Of a DNA stretch of 5,827 bases, positions 1 to 5,827 are shown in pieces. The translations under genes were made by a program, and so were the position numbers. Source of the stretch: CAZWUZ01 sp964637655 [NCBI: uncultured bacterium] (GTDB taxonomy: Bacteria; DAOPZR01); contig CAZWUZ010000242.1 of the NCBI GenBank assembly GCA_964637655.1, positions 1-5,827 of the forward strand, written 5' to 3'. Position 1 is the stretch's first letter; the number at the start of each line of letters is the position of its first letter. Under the pieces are notes generated by a model that saw nothing but the letters and a program-made list of their open reading frames with translations, searched no databases and had not been told where the DNA came from.

Positions 1-152
1 GCGAGAAGAAAGCGCGCCCCGCAGGGGCAACCGGAACGACAGTGACGGTTGGCTTACTGTGAGCGGCCGGGCCCGTGCGCAGCACGGAAAGGTGGCCGCG
101 AGAAGAAAGCGCGCCCCGCAGGGGCAACCGGAACGACAGTGACGGTTGGCTT
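1..152. repeat. 55-bp perfect direct repeat, 97-bp period
   Basis: Bases 1-55 recur without mismatch at 98-152, separated by 42 bp of unrelated sequence (56-97). The first copy touches the window edge, so the repeat may be longer or part of a larger array. Each copy holds a small GC hairpin (GCCCC-gca-GGGGC at 16-28 and 113-125). The intervening segment holds another hairpin with the same gca loop (CCGTGC-gca-GCACGG at 73-87). The right edge is sharp: after the shared ggctt, copy 1 continues actgtg and copy 2 continues ccctcc, which is already the arm of the next terminator. The period of 97 is not a multiple of three, so the copies would be read in different frames. This could be a local tandem duplication of the 3' end of an upstream gene, or an intergenic repeat family. 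Two copies only are visible. Confidence 0.9.
2..142 (+). CDS. Possible 3' end of an upstream plus-strand gene
   Basis: A reading frame is open from the window edge to a TGA at 140-142, giving 46 residues that are strongly basic and rich in Arg, Gly and Gln. The only support is position: the stop lies 10 bases before an intrinsic terminator on the same strand, where a gene end is expected. Against it, the frame runs through both copies of the 55-bp repeat, and copy 1 read in its own equivalent frame stops at 43-45. The duplication may therefore have altered or extended the end of the gene. No family is recognised, and the stretch may be non-coding. Confidence 0.2.
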   Translation, partial: REESAPRRGNRNDSDGWLTVSGRARAQHGKVAARRKRAPQGQPERQ

Positions 153-205
153 CCCTCCCGACCATGTAATTATACCACACGTATGGCGCGGGAGGGGGCT
201 TTTTT
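153..205 (+). terminator. Intrinsic terminator closing an upstream plus-strand gene
   Basis: CCCTCCCG (153-160) pairs with CGGGAGGG (189-196). An inner CCAT (162-165) / ATGG (183-186) pair continues the stem after a small internal loop, and an AT-rich loop sits between. The 3' arm is followed after a few bases by six T residues (200-205). This is the usual form of a Rho-independent terminator on the plus strand. It would end transcription from a gene to the left and insulate the promoter at 235-263. Confidence 0.75.
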
Positions 206-234
206 CACCGTACCGCCGACTGGCAAAATATCCG

Positions 235-263
235 TTGACGCCCGCCGGCGGCGGTGGTACAAT
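235..263 (+). promoter_or_regulatory. Sigma70-type promoter for the zeta-like gene
   Basis: TTGACG at 235-240 and TACAAT at 258-263 are separated by exactly 17 bp, each one mismatch from the consensus hexamer. The expected start of transcription is near 270, giving a leader of about 20 nt that contains the Shine-Dalgarno AAGGAGGG at 278-285. The TTG start at 291 follows at good spacing. Two other promoters in this window have the same -35 hexamer and spacer length. Confidence 0.85.
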
Positions 264-277
264 CACTACGCGTCACA

Positions 278-285
278 AGGAGGGG
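278..285 (+). promoter_or_regulatory. Strong Shine-Dalgarno that fixes a TTG start
   Basis: AAGGAGGG lies 5 bases before TTG at 291-293. This makes TTG the start of the zeta-like reading frame. The frame upstream is open but lacks homology, and the promoter's expected transcription start near 270 excludes earlier starts. Confidence 0.85.
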
Positions 286-290
286 CAATA

Positions 291-863
291 TTGGCGAAAT
301 CAATCCCCGGTCGCCCTAAAATCTTCCTTATTGGCGGCCCGATTGGCGCCGGCAAAACAACGTCCGCTTTTGCCTTGTTGCCGCAACTGCTTGATTGTTC
401 TGAATAGGTCAACGCCGACGCCATCGCTTCCGGCCTTTCTCCGTTCCAGCCGGAAACAGTTTCCCTGCAGGCCGGGAAACTGATGGTGCGCAGGGTCAGC
501 GAACTGGCGAAGGCGCGTGCAAATTTCGCCTTCGAGACAACCATGGCCTCGCGCAGTTTCGCCCCTTTCCTCGCCCGTTGCCGGAGCAACGGCTATCTGG
601 TTTCCATCGCCTACGTGTTTCTCGATTCTCCACACCTGGCCGTGCAGCGCGTCCGCGAGCGGGTCGCTGCCGGCGGACACCATGTTGCCAGGGTAGATAT
701 CATCCGACGCTATCATGCCGGCCGGCGAAATTTCCTGAAACTGTATCTCCCGCTGGCCGACCACTGGTATGCTTTCAACAACTCAGGCGAGTCGCCCGCG
801 CTTATCGCCTGCGACAATCACGATGGCGCGGTTGCCGTGCATGATGCTAACTCTGGCAACTGA
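291..863 (+). pseudogene. Zeta-toxin-like P-loop kinase, interrupted by an in-frame amber codon
   Basis: Read through one TAG, the frame gives about 190 residues, the normal size of the short zeta-toxin-like ATPases. Seen in sequence: a Walker A motif GGPIGAGKTT (residues 15-24), then VNADAIASGLSP (40-51), FETT (81-84), RVRERV followed by GGHHV (about 120-132), RRY, and a W..(F)NNSG segment near the end. These match, in order, the conserved blocks of the zeta family, whose studied members phosphorylate UDP-N-acetylglucosamine or related small substrates; the substrate here is unknown. Codon 39 (405-407) is TAG, between SE and VNAD, where relatives usually carry an aromatic residue. TAC or TAT (Tyr) is one base away. 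No frameshift or second stop occurs. Translation from TTG would stop at 38 residues, leaving the P-loop alone. The likely reading is a recent nonsense mutation that silences a toxin; amber suppression or a sequencing error are alternatives. It is followed after 15 bases by a small partner gene. Confidence 0.85.
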
Positions 864-878
864 TTCAGCGCGGGTGCA

Positions 879-1040
879 ATGGGACCACGAACGGCAGCTG
901 AAGAAAAGAGAATCCTGCTGCGCGGCATCCGCAAGGGTGTACGCGATGCTTTGCGCGAACACAAGCGCGCCAGCCGCTGCATCTATGTCTCCCGCAACGG
1001 CAAAGTCGTCAGGCTAACCCCAAAACAGATTTCTGTCTGA
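879..1040 (+). CDS. Small basic partner protein of the zeta-like gene (putative antitoxin)
   Basis: An ATG at 879 opens a 53-residue frame ending in TGA at 1038-1040. It starts 15 bases after the zeta-like stop, in the same frame, with no clear Shine-Dalgarno, so translation may depend on coupling to the gene upstream. The protein is basic and helical at first (an RGIRKGVRDALREHKRA stretch, about residues 15-31), then has a short strand-like end, YVSRNGKVVRLTPKQI. From memory, small proteins with an 'ALxEHKRxG...VxRDGKVVxxxPEEI' pattern are commonly encoded beside this type of zeta-like ATPase. On that basis, and by adjacency, I infer an antitoxin or accessory role; this has not been shown from sequence alone. 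It has no membrane segment or DNA-binding motif that I recognise. The amber codon upstream would uncouple it from ribosomes translating the toxin. Confidence 0.65.
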   Translation: MGPRTAAEEKRILLRGIRKGVRDALREHKRASRCIYVSRNGKVVRLTPKQISV

Positions 1041-1054
1041 ACCAGACCAGCTGA

Positions 1055-1303
<249 letters not shown>

Positions 1304-1350
1304 TCCTCACTGCAGCACAGCGGCACCGCAGTATCAGTCGGCAGCATTCA

Positions 1351-1384
1351 GGGGCGGCGGGTAATCCCGCCGCCCCTTCTTCTT
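1351..1384 (+). terminator. Strong intrinsic terminator after the GroEL fragment
   Basis: GGGGCGGCGGG (1351-1361) pairs perfectly with CCCGCCGCCCC (1366-1376) across a TAAT loop, followed by the T-rich tract TTCTTCTT (1377-1384). The tract is on the plus-strand side only, so it ends transcription from the left. It lies 47 bases after the GroEL stop and may be the original groEL terminator that travelled with the fragment. Confidence 0.9.
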
Positions 1385-1634
1385 GTCAGTACCAGGTAGA
1401 GGTGTGTCAGTCACACGTCACAGTAAAAACACGGCTCGCCCGGCAGCAAATGCCGGGGCGTGAACCGGCGGACAGCAGCGCGTGCCGACAGTGACGGTAG
1501 CGCCGAAGTACAGGTAGCGGCCGGTCACATTGGTACACGCCGGTCAGCGCTCAAGGCCCGGTTGGTTCGGGTTGCCCGTCTTCGCGAAGTGCACCCTGCG
1601 GGCCAGCATCGCCGCGGAAATCCGCCCCCCGTCC
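1385..1634. other. Convergent intergenic region without a convincing gene
   Basis: This stretch lies between the plus-strand terminator and the stop of the minus-strand glycosyltransferase. I see short frames only, none with a family signature or good ribosome site. It holds one hairpin (1439-1457, listed separately) and the 13-bp word CGACAGTGACGGT at 1486-1498, which also occurs in both left-end repeats (36-48 and 133-145). Confidence 0.6.
1425..1457 (-). terminator. Weak terminator-like hairpin for the minus-strand block
   Basis: On the minus strand CCCGGCA (1457-1451) pairs with TGCCGGG (1445-1439) over a 5-base loop. Five T residues follow (1429-1425) after a 9-base gap. The T tract is too far from the stem for a textbook terminator. 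It lies about 180 bases beyond the glycosyltransferase stop, so it is only a candidate for the end of that transcript. Confidence 0.3.
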
Positions 1635-3446
1635 TCAACGGATTCGGTATACCTTCATGCTCCCCCCGATGGTGCCCGCCGTTTCTTCCTGCCAGAACCA
1701 GGCATAGGCGCCTGGCCGGCCGTCGGTCAACCCCTGCAGGCACGTGACGCTCACTACGTAATTCCCCGGTTGACGCCGGAAGATCGCTGTTTCCGGGATG
1801 GGCGGCAGATCAACACCGTAGAATCCAGGTTCGACTGATCCGAAATACGCCAGCGAGAACGGCTCTTCACCGGGTGGTACAGCGCGCAGGTAATCGCGCA
1901 GCAGCTGCAGATCCTGCCCGCTGTCCACGTCATTCAGGCACAGATAGCGGTGCAGCCCGGTCACCCCGCCCGCCAGCGAATTGGCAAACGCGTCTGCATG
2001 CGGCAGGGTGAAGAGCAGCGGCAGCATCAGGACCACGCTCATCAGCGCCAGTGTCAGCCAGCGCCGGATGACACCCCCCGCATTCCGGGCCAACCCGGCC
2101 AGGAACAGATGCAGCAGGGGATACAGCGGCAGCAGGTAGCGCACACCGTTGGGCAGCCGGATCGTCAGACCGACGAGGAAAATCACCGCAGCCGGTACCA
2201 GGAAAAAGCGGTCATCCGGCCAGTCGCGCCGACGCAGCAGCACTACGCGCCACGCCAGAAACAGCAGTACCGGCAGCGGCGTCTTCAGCAGCAGCACCAC
2301 CGGCCAGTAGAACCAGGGCGCGGTGGTGATATTGTCGCCCCAGAAAAACCCGGCATGCTCCAGCCGGGTATGCAGGAAAAGCTGCAGCAAGCCGGCGAAG
2401 AAATCGGGCATCGGAATCACCCGCAGATACCTGTCCTGGGCCAGCAGGACCTGGAGTGCGGGTTGCGGCAGTTCCCTCAGGGCACACCAGTCGCGTTCCA
2501 CATGTGCCAGAAAACGGCCGGTCTCGCCGCGGTAGCAGCCCCACACCGTCAGCGTGGCCAGCAGCACAAACAACGCGGGCGGCGCCAGCCGTCGGGCGGC
2601 GCCCCGTTCCCGCCGGCCGACGGCAATCGCCGCCCACCCGGCCACCAGGAGGAACAGGTAGACAACCGCGGTCAACTTCGATGCCGCCGCCAGACCGGCG
2701 AAGGCCGCCGCCAGCACGAAGGCCAGCGGCGCGCGGGTGGCAGCGTAGCAGCGGAGCGCATACGCGGATGCCAGGGTGAACGCCGCCAGAAAGATGTCGG
2801 CCCCGGCGGTGGCGGCGCCAGCGCACAGTGCCGGTGAACAAACGGTCGCCACCGCGTACAACACCGCACTTTTCTCGCCCAGATCGCGGCGCGCCCACGC
2901 GTACCCGGTAAGGATGATCAGCAGCCAGGCCAGCAGCGACGGGATCCTCGCCCGCCGCAGCATGCCCGGGTGATCGTTGCCCGACCGGTAGAACACCGTG
3001 TTCGCGTACGCGATCAGTTCGTTGGCGTCTTCGCGGCTGATGGTTGGCGGCGGCATGAAGAATGGCCGGAAACCGACCGCGGCGGCGAATAACTGACGGG
3101 GCAGCGGCGGGTGCTCGGGAACATACCGATAATCGCCGGCATACAGGTTCAGCAGGCCACCGGCAATATCCATCGGTTCGTCGAAGGCGGGGGTTTTTAC
3201 CGTCGTGATCAGCGCCCACTGGCCGACGGCCAGGACCAGAAGCAGGGTGAGCAGCAGCGCGCCGGTGCGGGATCGCCAGCCGCCACAGCGCCCCGTCGAT
3301 AGCGCGGGTTCCGTGTCCGGGCGGCAGACCGGACCGGCGGCTCCGTCTCCCTTCCGGCCGGCTGTCGGCGCCGGGTCAGGCATGAGCGAAAAAAGCGGAC
3401 AGTGCATCGCCACCCGCTTGAACAGGGGAGCAAGGTGCATATTCAT
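1635..3446 (-). CDS. GT39/PMT-like polytopic membrane glycosyltransferase
   Basis: A 603-residue integral membrane protein of the GT-C fold, similar to bacterial ArnT/PMT-type enzymes that transfer a sugar from a polyprenyl-phosphate donor on the outer face of the cytoplasmic membrane. Seen: a Pro/Arg/Gly-rich cytoplasmic tail (1-60), a first membrane segment (about 62-82), then the first outside loop with FDEP (88-91), holding the acidic pair expected to be catalytic, and EHPPL (111-115), both typical of this family. Many hydrophobic segments follow. LPNGVRYLLPLYP (431-443) matches the conserved G-x-RYLLP block. The last 110 residues form a soluble tail with NDVDSGQDLQLLRDYL (505-520) and YFGSVEPGFYGV (534-545), close to the 'DWGQDLxxLxxYL ... 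YFG...P..YG' pattern of relatives; the usual Trp is Ser here. The acceptor and sugar are unknown. The start is uncertain: ATG 3444-3446 coincides with the predicted transcription start, and later ATGs lie at codons 3, 14 and 22. Confidence 0.88.
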   Translation of the reverse strand: MNMHLAPLFKRVAMHCPLFSLMPDPAPTAGRKGDGAAGPVCRPDTEPALSTGRCGGWRSRTGALLLTLLLVLAVGQWALITTVKTPAFDEPMDIAGGLLNLYAGDYRYVPEHPPLPRQLFAAAVGFRPFFMPPPTISREDANELIAYANTVFYRSGNDHPGMLRRARIPSLLAWLLIILTGYAWARRDLGEKSAVLYAVATVCSPALCAGAATAGADIFLAAFTLASAYALRCYAATRAPLAFVLAAAFAGLAAASKLTAVVYLFLLVAGWAAIAVGRRERGAARRLAPPALFVLLATLTVWGCYRGETGRFLAHVERDWCALRELPQPALQVLLAQDRYLRVIPMPDFFAGLLQLFLHTRLEHAGFFWGDNITTAPWFYWPVVLLLKTPLPVLLFLAWRVVLLRRRDWPDDRFFLVPAAVIFLVGLTIRLPNGVRYLLPLYPLLHLFLAGLARNAGGVIRRWLTLALMSVVLMLPLLFTLPHADAFANSLAGGVTGLHRYLCLNDVDSGQDLQLLRDYLRAVPPGEEPFSLAYFGSVEPGFYGVDLPPIPETAIFRRQPGNYVVSVTCLQGLTDGRPGAYAWFWQEETAGTIGGSMKVYRIR

Positions 3447-3452
3447 GGAACT

Positions 3453-3481
3453 ATTCTACCGCCGTTTCTGACTGTCGTCAA
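3453..3481 (-). promoter_or_regulatory. Sigma70-type promoter for the 603-residue glycosyltransferase
   Basis: On the minus strand TTGACG (3481-3476) and TAGAAT (3458-3453) are 17 bp apart. The expected start of transcription falls at about 3445-3447, essentially on the first ATG (3446-3444). This gives the gene its own promoter, separate from the one at 5495-5523. It also raises the choice between a leaderless message and a downstream start codon. Confidence 0.8.
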
Positions 3482-3869
3482 TGAGTTTCCCTGACGGGCA
3501 GCAGTTCGGCAACGTAGACGCTGGCAGCAGGGGAGCATAGTCGCAATCATGTATGTTGCGCAATTTTTCTGTCGCAGGCGTCTCTTCTTCGGCTGTCCAT
3601 AGGACAGTCAATCCCGCCTCCGCGGGGCCGGTAAGCCCTTTCAACTTCATGCCGCTGCCGCAAACCTGCCGGCACGCGTGTACGTGTCGCAACTCCGGCT
3701 GTAGCGGGCGATATCCGCCCGGGTCAGGCCGTAAAAGGGAGCGGCGCGCTGCCATGGCGCAACTGCACGGGCGGCAGCGTGGCGCTCGATTGACGCGCCG
3801 GACACGCCGGCCGTTTCTCCATTCCCGCCCCCCCGCGGGGGGTGTCGCGGCTGTCCGGCACCGTCTGCG
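3482..3869. other. Gap between the two glycosyltransferase genes, with possible small frames
   Basis: No recognised gene lies here. On the minus strand a frame from GTG 3805 to TGA 3647 would encode 52 residues. Its middle and end (PWQRAAPFYGLTRADIARYS and onward) look more protein-like than a random frame, and its codons resemble those of the neighbours. Its stop overlaps an ATG (ATGA at 3650-3647) opening a 64-residue frame that ends inside the promoter at 3456, which makes that second frame unlikely. Small hairpins are present: CTGTCC/GGACAG (3593-3607) and CGGGCG/CGCCCG (3705-3721). A C/G-run palindrome lies just after the upstream gene's stop (about 3830-3841). None has a T tract, so I see no terminator after the 400-residue gene. 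Confidence 0.4.
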
Positions 3870-5072
3870 TCAGTAGATGCCGGTCAGCGGGAACAGGTTG
3901 CCCCGGACGAGCTGCCACAGATAGATAACCCCGAGCAGGGGTTTGAGCTCGTAGCTGCCCGGATTATACTGTACATACATCACGTCATGCGTGTCATAGA
4001 ACGGCAGCACCAGATAGGCCGAGTTCAGAAGAATCCCCAGCATGAGCAGGAGTACCGTGCCGGTGCGACGCGGCATCAGCAGCAGCGCCGGGGTCAGTGC
4101 CAGCATGGCGGTGGCGTAAAACCGGTGGTAGCCGTCATTCCAGGCAAACCAGCTGGCATACAGCGCCCAGGCAAAAAACGCCGCCCACAGATACGGTGCG
4201 GCGCGGCGGTTGACCAGGGGCAGTGCCAGCAGCAGCGGGCAGGCGACCAGCAGGTTGTCGCCGATCGTCAGCCATCCCCGCCACCAGCCGTCGAGCGACC
4301 AGAAAAAGCAGTGCGCTCCGTTATCGATGATATTGCCCGATTTGATGTAGTTCAGCGCCATGGTATAGCCGGCGGCAAAGGCAACCGCCGTACCGACAGC
4401 CAGCACGGTCGTGAGGAACGTCCGCCGGTCGTGCCGCCGCCAGGCCGGAATCAGCAGTATCAGCGTGGTCAACGCGGTATTCACTGCGGCTTCGGGTTTC
4501 ATGAGCACCGCCGCCATCAGCGCCAGGAGCGCCACCAGGAGCCCGCGCCGTCCGGCCGGGCTCTGCGGCGCCATCAGGAATTGTTCCTGAAAGAACACCT
4601 GCACCACCAGCAGCACCCCCAGCTGGACATACTGGAAATAGGAGAAGAGATACGGTGTCGTCACCGAGCCGAACAGGGCAAACCCGGCGGCAAAAAAGTA
4701 CGCCGCATCGGGCTGCTGCCAGGCGCGCTGCAGGCGGCGCAGCAGGTAGAGCAACAGGACCAGCCACGGCAGCTGATTGAAGACCAGCGCATCGGGTGCC
4801 ATGGACCAGAACAGCGCCGGCACCACCAGATTGGCCACGTTATCCTTGCCGAAGTACCGGCCGGCCGCGTCACGGATCAGGATGGTGTCGTAGCGCTCGA
4901 AAAATTCAACCTGGGCAGCAGACAGATAGAAGGTTCCTGACCGCACCATCTGTTGCATGGTCATGATATTGAGGAGTTCGTTTGACAGCAGCAGCTGATG
5001 CTGCCCCCACTGCCAGCCCGCCAGCAGGAGAATGGCTGCCGCCAGTACGTGGACCAGCACGAAACGCCTCAC
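3870..5072 (-). CDS. Polytopic GT-C-like membrane protein, probable glycosyltransferase
   Basis: A 400-residue membrane protein with about ten hydrophobic segments, the first at residues 4-21. The first outside loop carries ERYDTILIRDAAGRYFGKDN (59-78), which resembles the 'dgryYs.y.PG' loop found early in a broad group of bacterial GT-C family proteins. WFAWNDGYHRFYATAMLAL (308-326) sits where those proteins have a W-x-WWGG-x-x-x-G-x-R-x-LxxxxP block. No strict Asp-Glu pair is seen, so the enzyme class is inferred from the overall fold pattern. The start is GTG 5072-5070, overlapping the TGA of the gene before it (GTGA), a layout typical of translational coupling. The frame is open further upstream, but that part is a low-complexity shadow of the preceding gene. 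The likely role is sugar transfer from a lipid carrier, or handling of a glycan, in the same pathway as the 603-residue enzyme. The substrate is not inferable. Confidence 0.75.
   Translation of the reverse strand: MRRFVLVHVLAAAILLLAGWQWGQHQLLLSNELLNIMTMQQMVRSGTFYLSAAQVEFFERYDTILIRDAAGRYFGKDNVANLVVPALFWSMAPDALVFNQLPWLVLLLYLLRRLQRAWQQPDAAYFFAAGFALFGSVTTPYLFSYFQYVQLGVLLVVQVFFQEQFLMAPQSPAGRRGLLVALLALMAAVLMKPEAAVNTALTTLILLIPAWRRHDRRTFLTTVLAVGTAVAFAAGYTMALNYIKSGNIIDNGAHCFFWSLDGWWRGWLTIGDNLLVACPLLLALPLVNRRAAPYLWAAFFAWALYASWFAWNDGYHRFYATAMLALTPALLLMPRRTGTVLLLMLGILLNSAYLVLPFYDTHDVMYVQYNPGSYELKPLLGVIYLWQLVRGNLFPLTGIY
5069..5072 (-). promoter_or_regulatory. GTGA stop/start overlap coupling two genes
   Basis: On the minus strand GTG (5072-5070) and TGA (5071-5069) share bases. 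The stop of the small membrane protein and the start of the 400-residue protein are thus fused, which favours re-initiation by the same ribosome and decides the downstream start over earlier in-frame alternatives. Confidence 0.75.
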
Positions 5073-5440
5073 GGGACGCCTGCCAGCGCCAGCAGGCGTT
5101 CGCGATATGCGGGATAGCGTTGCGCCAGCGTCAGCGCCGCCCGGCGGGCTGCTGCCGTTTCTCCCCGGCGCATCAGCGCGCCGACCAGCAGTTCTCCCAC
5201 CTTCGGCGCATCCGGCAAAAACGAATTGCGGGTGAAATAATCGCCGGCCAGCCCGAGCAGTTCCGCATCCGCCGCCGGGGTGTGCTGCCCGGCCAGGTGG
5301 CACAGCCAGGCATACTCGCGTTCCGCCGGCCGGTAACCGAAGTGGGCAAACAGCGTCAGGGCCAGCAGATAGCCCAGCGTCAACGCCAGCAGGATGGTGG
5401 TCTTCCGGTCGGCACCGCTCCTGGAATCATGCGCCATCAT
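5069..5440 (-). CDS. Small single-pass membrane protein of unknown function
   Basis: A 123-residue protein, or 122 if the second of two adjacent ATGs (5437) is used. A short basic tail (1-13) is followed by one membrane segment (about 14-33). The remaining 85 residues are alpha-helical in character: an LCHLAGQHTPAADAELLGLA stretch, then GELLVGALMRRGETAAARRA and ALTLAQRYPAYRERLLALAG. This cadence is like one or two TPR-type helical hairpins (Ala-rich, G-x-x-x-A-A-x-x-A-A near 93-101, followed by a Y-P), so a protein-interaction module facing the periplasm or cytoplasm is possible. I do not recognise a family. A purine-rich AGAGAGGAAA (5460-5451) precedes the ATG at a rather long spacing. Its stop overlaps the next start, so it is very likely made together with, and may partner, the 400-residue membrane protein. 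Confidence 0.8.
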   Translation of the reverse strand: MMAHDSRSGADRKTTILLALTLGYLLALTLFAHFGYRPAEREYAWLCHLAGQHTPAADAELLGLAGDYFTRNSFLPDAPKVGELLVGALMRRGETAAARRAALTLAQRYPAYRERLLALAGVP

Positions 5441-5494
5441 GCCTGCGCGGTTTCCTCTCTGCCTCCGGCGTTTTGCTGTGGCCAGTTGCCCGTC

Positions 5495-5523
5495 ATTGTA
5501 GCAGTGACGCCATCCGTCGTCAA
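5495..5523 (-). promoter_or_regulatory. Sigma70-type promoter for the small membrane protein/GT-C pair
   Basis: On the minus strand TTGACG (5523-5518) and TACAAT (5500-5495) are separated by 17 bp. Transcription would start near 5488, with a leader of about 48 nt to the ATG at 5440. The -35 hexamer overlaps the epimerase stop codon (tgTTGACG, stop TGA 5522-5520). The downstream pair can therefore be expressed apart from the epimerase. Confidence 0.82.
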
Positions 5524-5827
5524 CAGGTGCTTTGGCCGGCGTTCCGCGACGGCAGCTGCGCCAGGTAATCCGCCAGTCCGCTGTAGACGTCGTAGCGCGG
5601 CTCATAGCCCAGCACCGTGCGCAGGTTGAAGGTATCCACCACGCGATGCGCCACGTTATCAATTTCGCGCGGCGGGATGGTCAGGAGCGGCTTGCCGGTG
5701 CGCCCGGCCAGCCAGCGGGCCAGGTCGCCGAGCCGGGTGGATATGCCGGTGCCGATGTTGACCTCCACTTCCGGGCGCCGGCGGATGAACGCCTGCAGGG
5801 CGGGCACCACATCCTTGATATACGTAA
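5520..5827 (-). CDS. NAD-dependent epimerase/dehydratase, C-terminal part (5' end outside window)
   Basis: The last 101 residues of an extended short-chain dehydrogenase, probably a nucleotide-sugar epimerase or dehydratase such as the UDP-glucose 4-epimerase group. Seen: TYIKDVVPAL at the window edge, matching the conserved 'xYxxVxDVVxAL' block; VEVNIGTGISTRLGDLARWL, the family's 'NIGtG...S..EL' element; and VVDTFNLRTVLGYEPRYDVYSGLADYLAQL, the usual 'D..ka...LGy.P.....GL' end. The cofactor-binding Rossmann motif and the Tyr-x-x-x-Lys lie outside the window, so activity and substrate cannot be judged. The frame stays open to base 5827 without a required start. The enzyme would supply an activated sugar in the cytoplasm for the membrane glycosyltransferases that follow on the same strand. 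Confidence 0.9.
   Translation of the reverse strand, partial: TYIKDVVPALQAFIRRRPEVEVNIGTGISTRLGDLARWLAGRTGKPLLTIPPREIDNVAHRVVDTFNLRTVLGYEPRYDVYSGLADYLAQLPSRNAGQSTC

Noticed and set aside
1-152. CRISPR array suggested by a repeat with a 42-bp spacer
   Set aside because: Only two copies are visible. The 55-bp repeat is longer than CRISPR repeats and no cas gene is present.
1385-1634. tRNA or other RNA gene between the convergent units
   Set aside because: No cloverleaf, CCA end or conserved RNA motif could be found by reading either strand.
1950-2837. Long plus-strand open frame (295 codons)
   Set aside because: It lies wholly antisense to the membrane glycosyltransferase. It is Gln/Arg/Pro-rich with no motif, as expected of a shadow of Leu/Ala codons.
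3593-3721. Riboswitch or terminator in the gap
   Set aside because: The hairpins are short, have no T tract, and do not carry the conserved core of any riboswitch class I know.
3456-3755. Minus-strand frame of 99 codons in the gap
   Set aside because: It ends inside the -10 box of the next gene, has no recognised motif, and its upstream part conflicts with a more protein-like frame.
3987-4940. Long plus-strand open frame (317 codons)
   Set aside because: It is antisense to the 400-residue membrane protein, with low-complexity Gln/Arg/His composition and no ribosome site of note.
5073-5303. N-terminal extension of the 400-residue protein
   Set aside because: It overlaps the small membrane protein in another frame and is Gly/Ala/Arg-rich without structure. 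The GTGA start at 5072 places a membrane segment at the N-terminus.

Overview
The window comes from a GC-rich bacterium. Strong Shine-Dalgarno sites, sigma70-type promoters and intrinsic terminators are visible, together with a polytopic GT-C type glycosyltransferase cluster and a GroEL tail with a GGM-rich end. These suit a Gram-negative, proteobacterial or Desulfobacterota-like host, but nothing here fixes the taxon.

Left end, plus strand (1-1384). A perfect 55-bp direct repeat with a 97-bp period (1-55 and 98-152) is followed by an intrinsic terminator (153-205) that would close a gene mostly outside the window. A near-consensus promoter (235-263) and a strong Shine-Dalgarno (278-285) then lead into a zeta-toxin-like P-loop kinase gene (291-863). 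Its family motifs are intact, but codon 39 is an in-frame TAG. Directly downstream is a 53-residue basic protein (879-1040), probably the toxin's small partner. Next is an orphan C-terminal piece of GroEL (1055-1303) with almost exclusively G/C-ending codons, followed by a perfect 11-bp terminator hairpin (1351-1384). This stretch reads as an accessory patch of broken or imported pieces.

Convergent junction (1385-1634). No convincing gene is present. A weak minus-strand terminator-like hairpin lies here, along with a 13-bp word shared with the left-end repeat.

Minus-strand block (5827 down to 1635), in transcription order: the C-terminal end of an NAD-dependent sugar epimerase (5520-5827); a promoter whose -35 overlaps that gene's stop codon; a 123-residue single-pass membrane protein (5069-5440); a 400-residue polytopic GT-C-like membrane protein (3870-5072), joined by a GTGA stop/start overlap; a 424-bp gap with its own promoter; and a 603-residue GT39/PMT-like glycosyltransferase (1635-3446). 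Together this looks like a surface-glycan or lipid-linked sugar transfer locus: the epimerase makes a nucleotide sugar, and the two membrane proteins would move sugars from lipid carriers outside the cytoplasmic membrane.

Three promoters share the same form (TTGACG, 17-bp spacer, TAnAAT). Two of them begin TTGACGAC. The one before the 603-residue gene sits so close to the first ATG that leaderless translation or a later start has to be considered.
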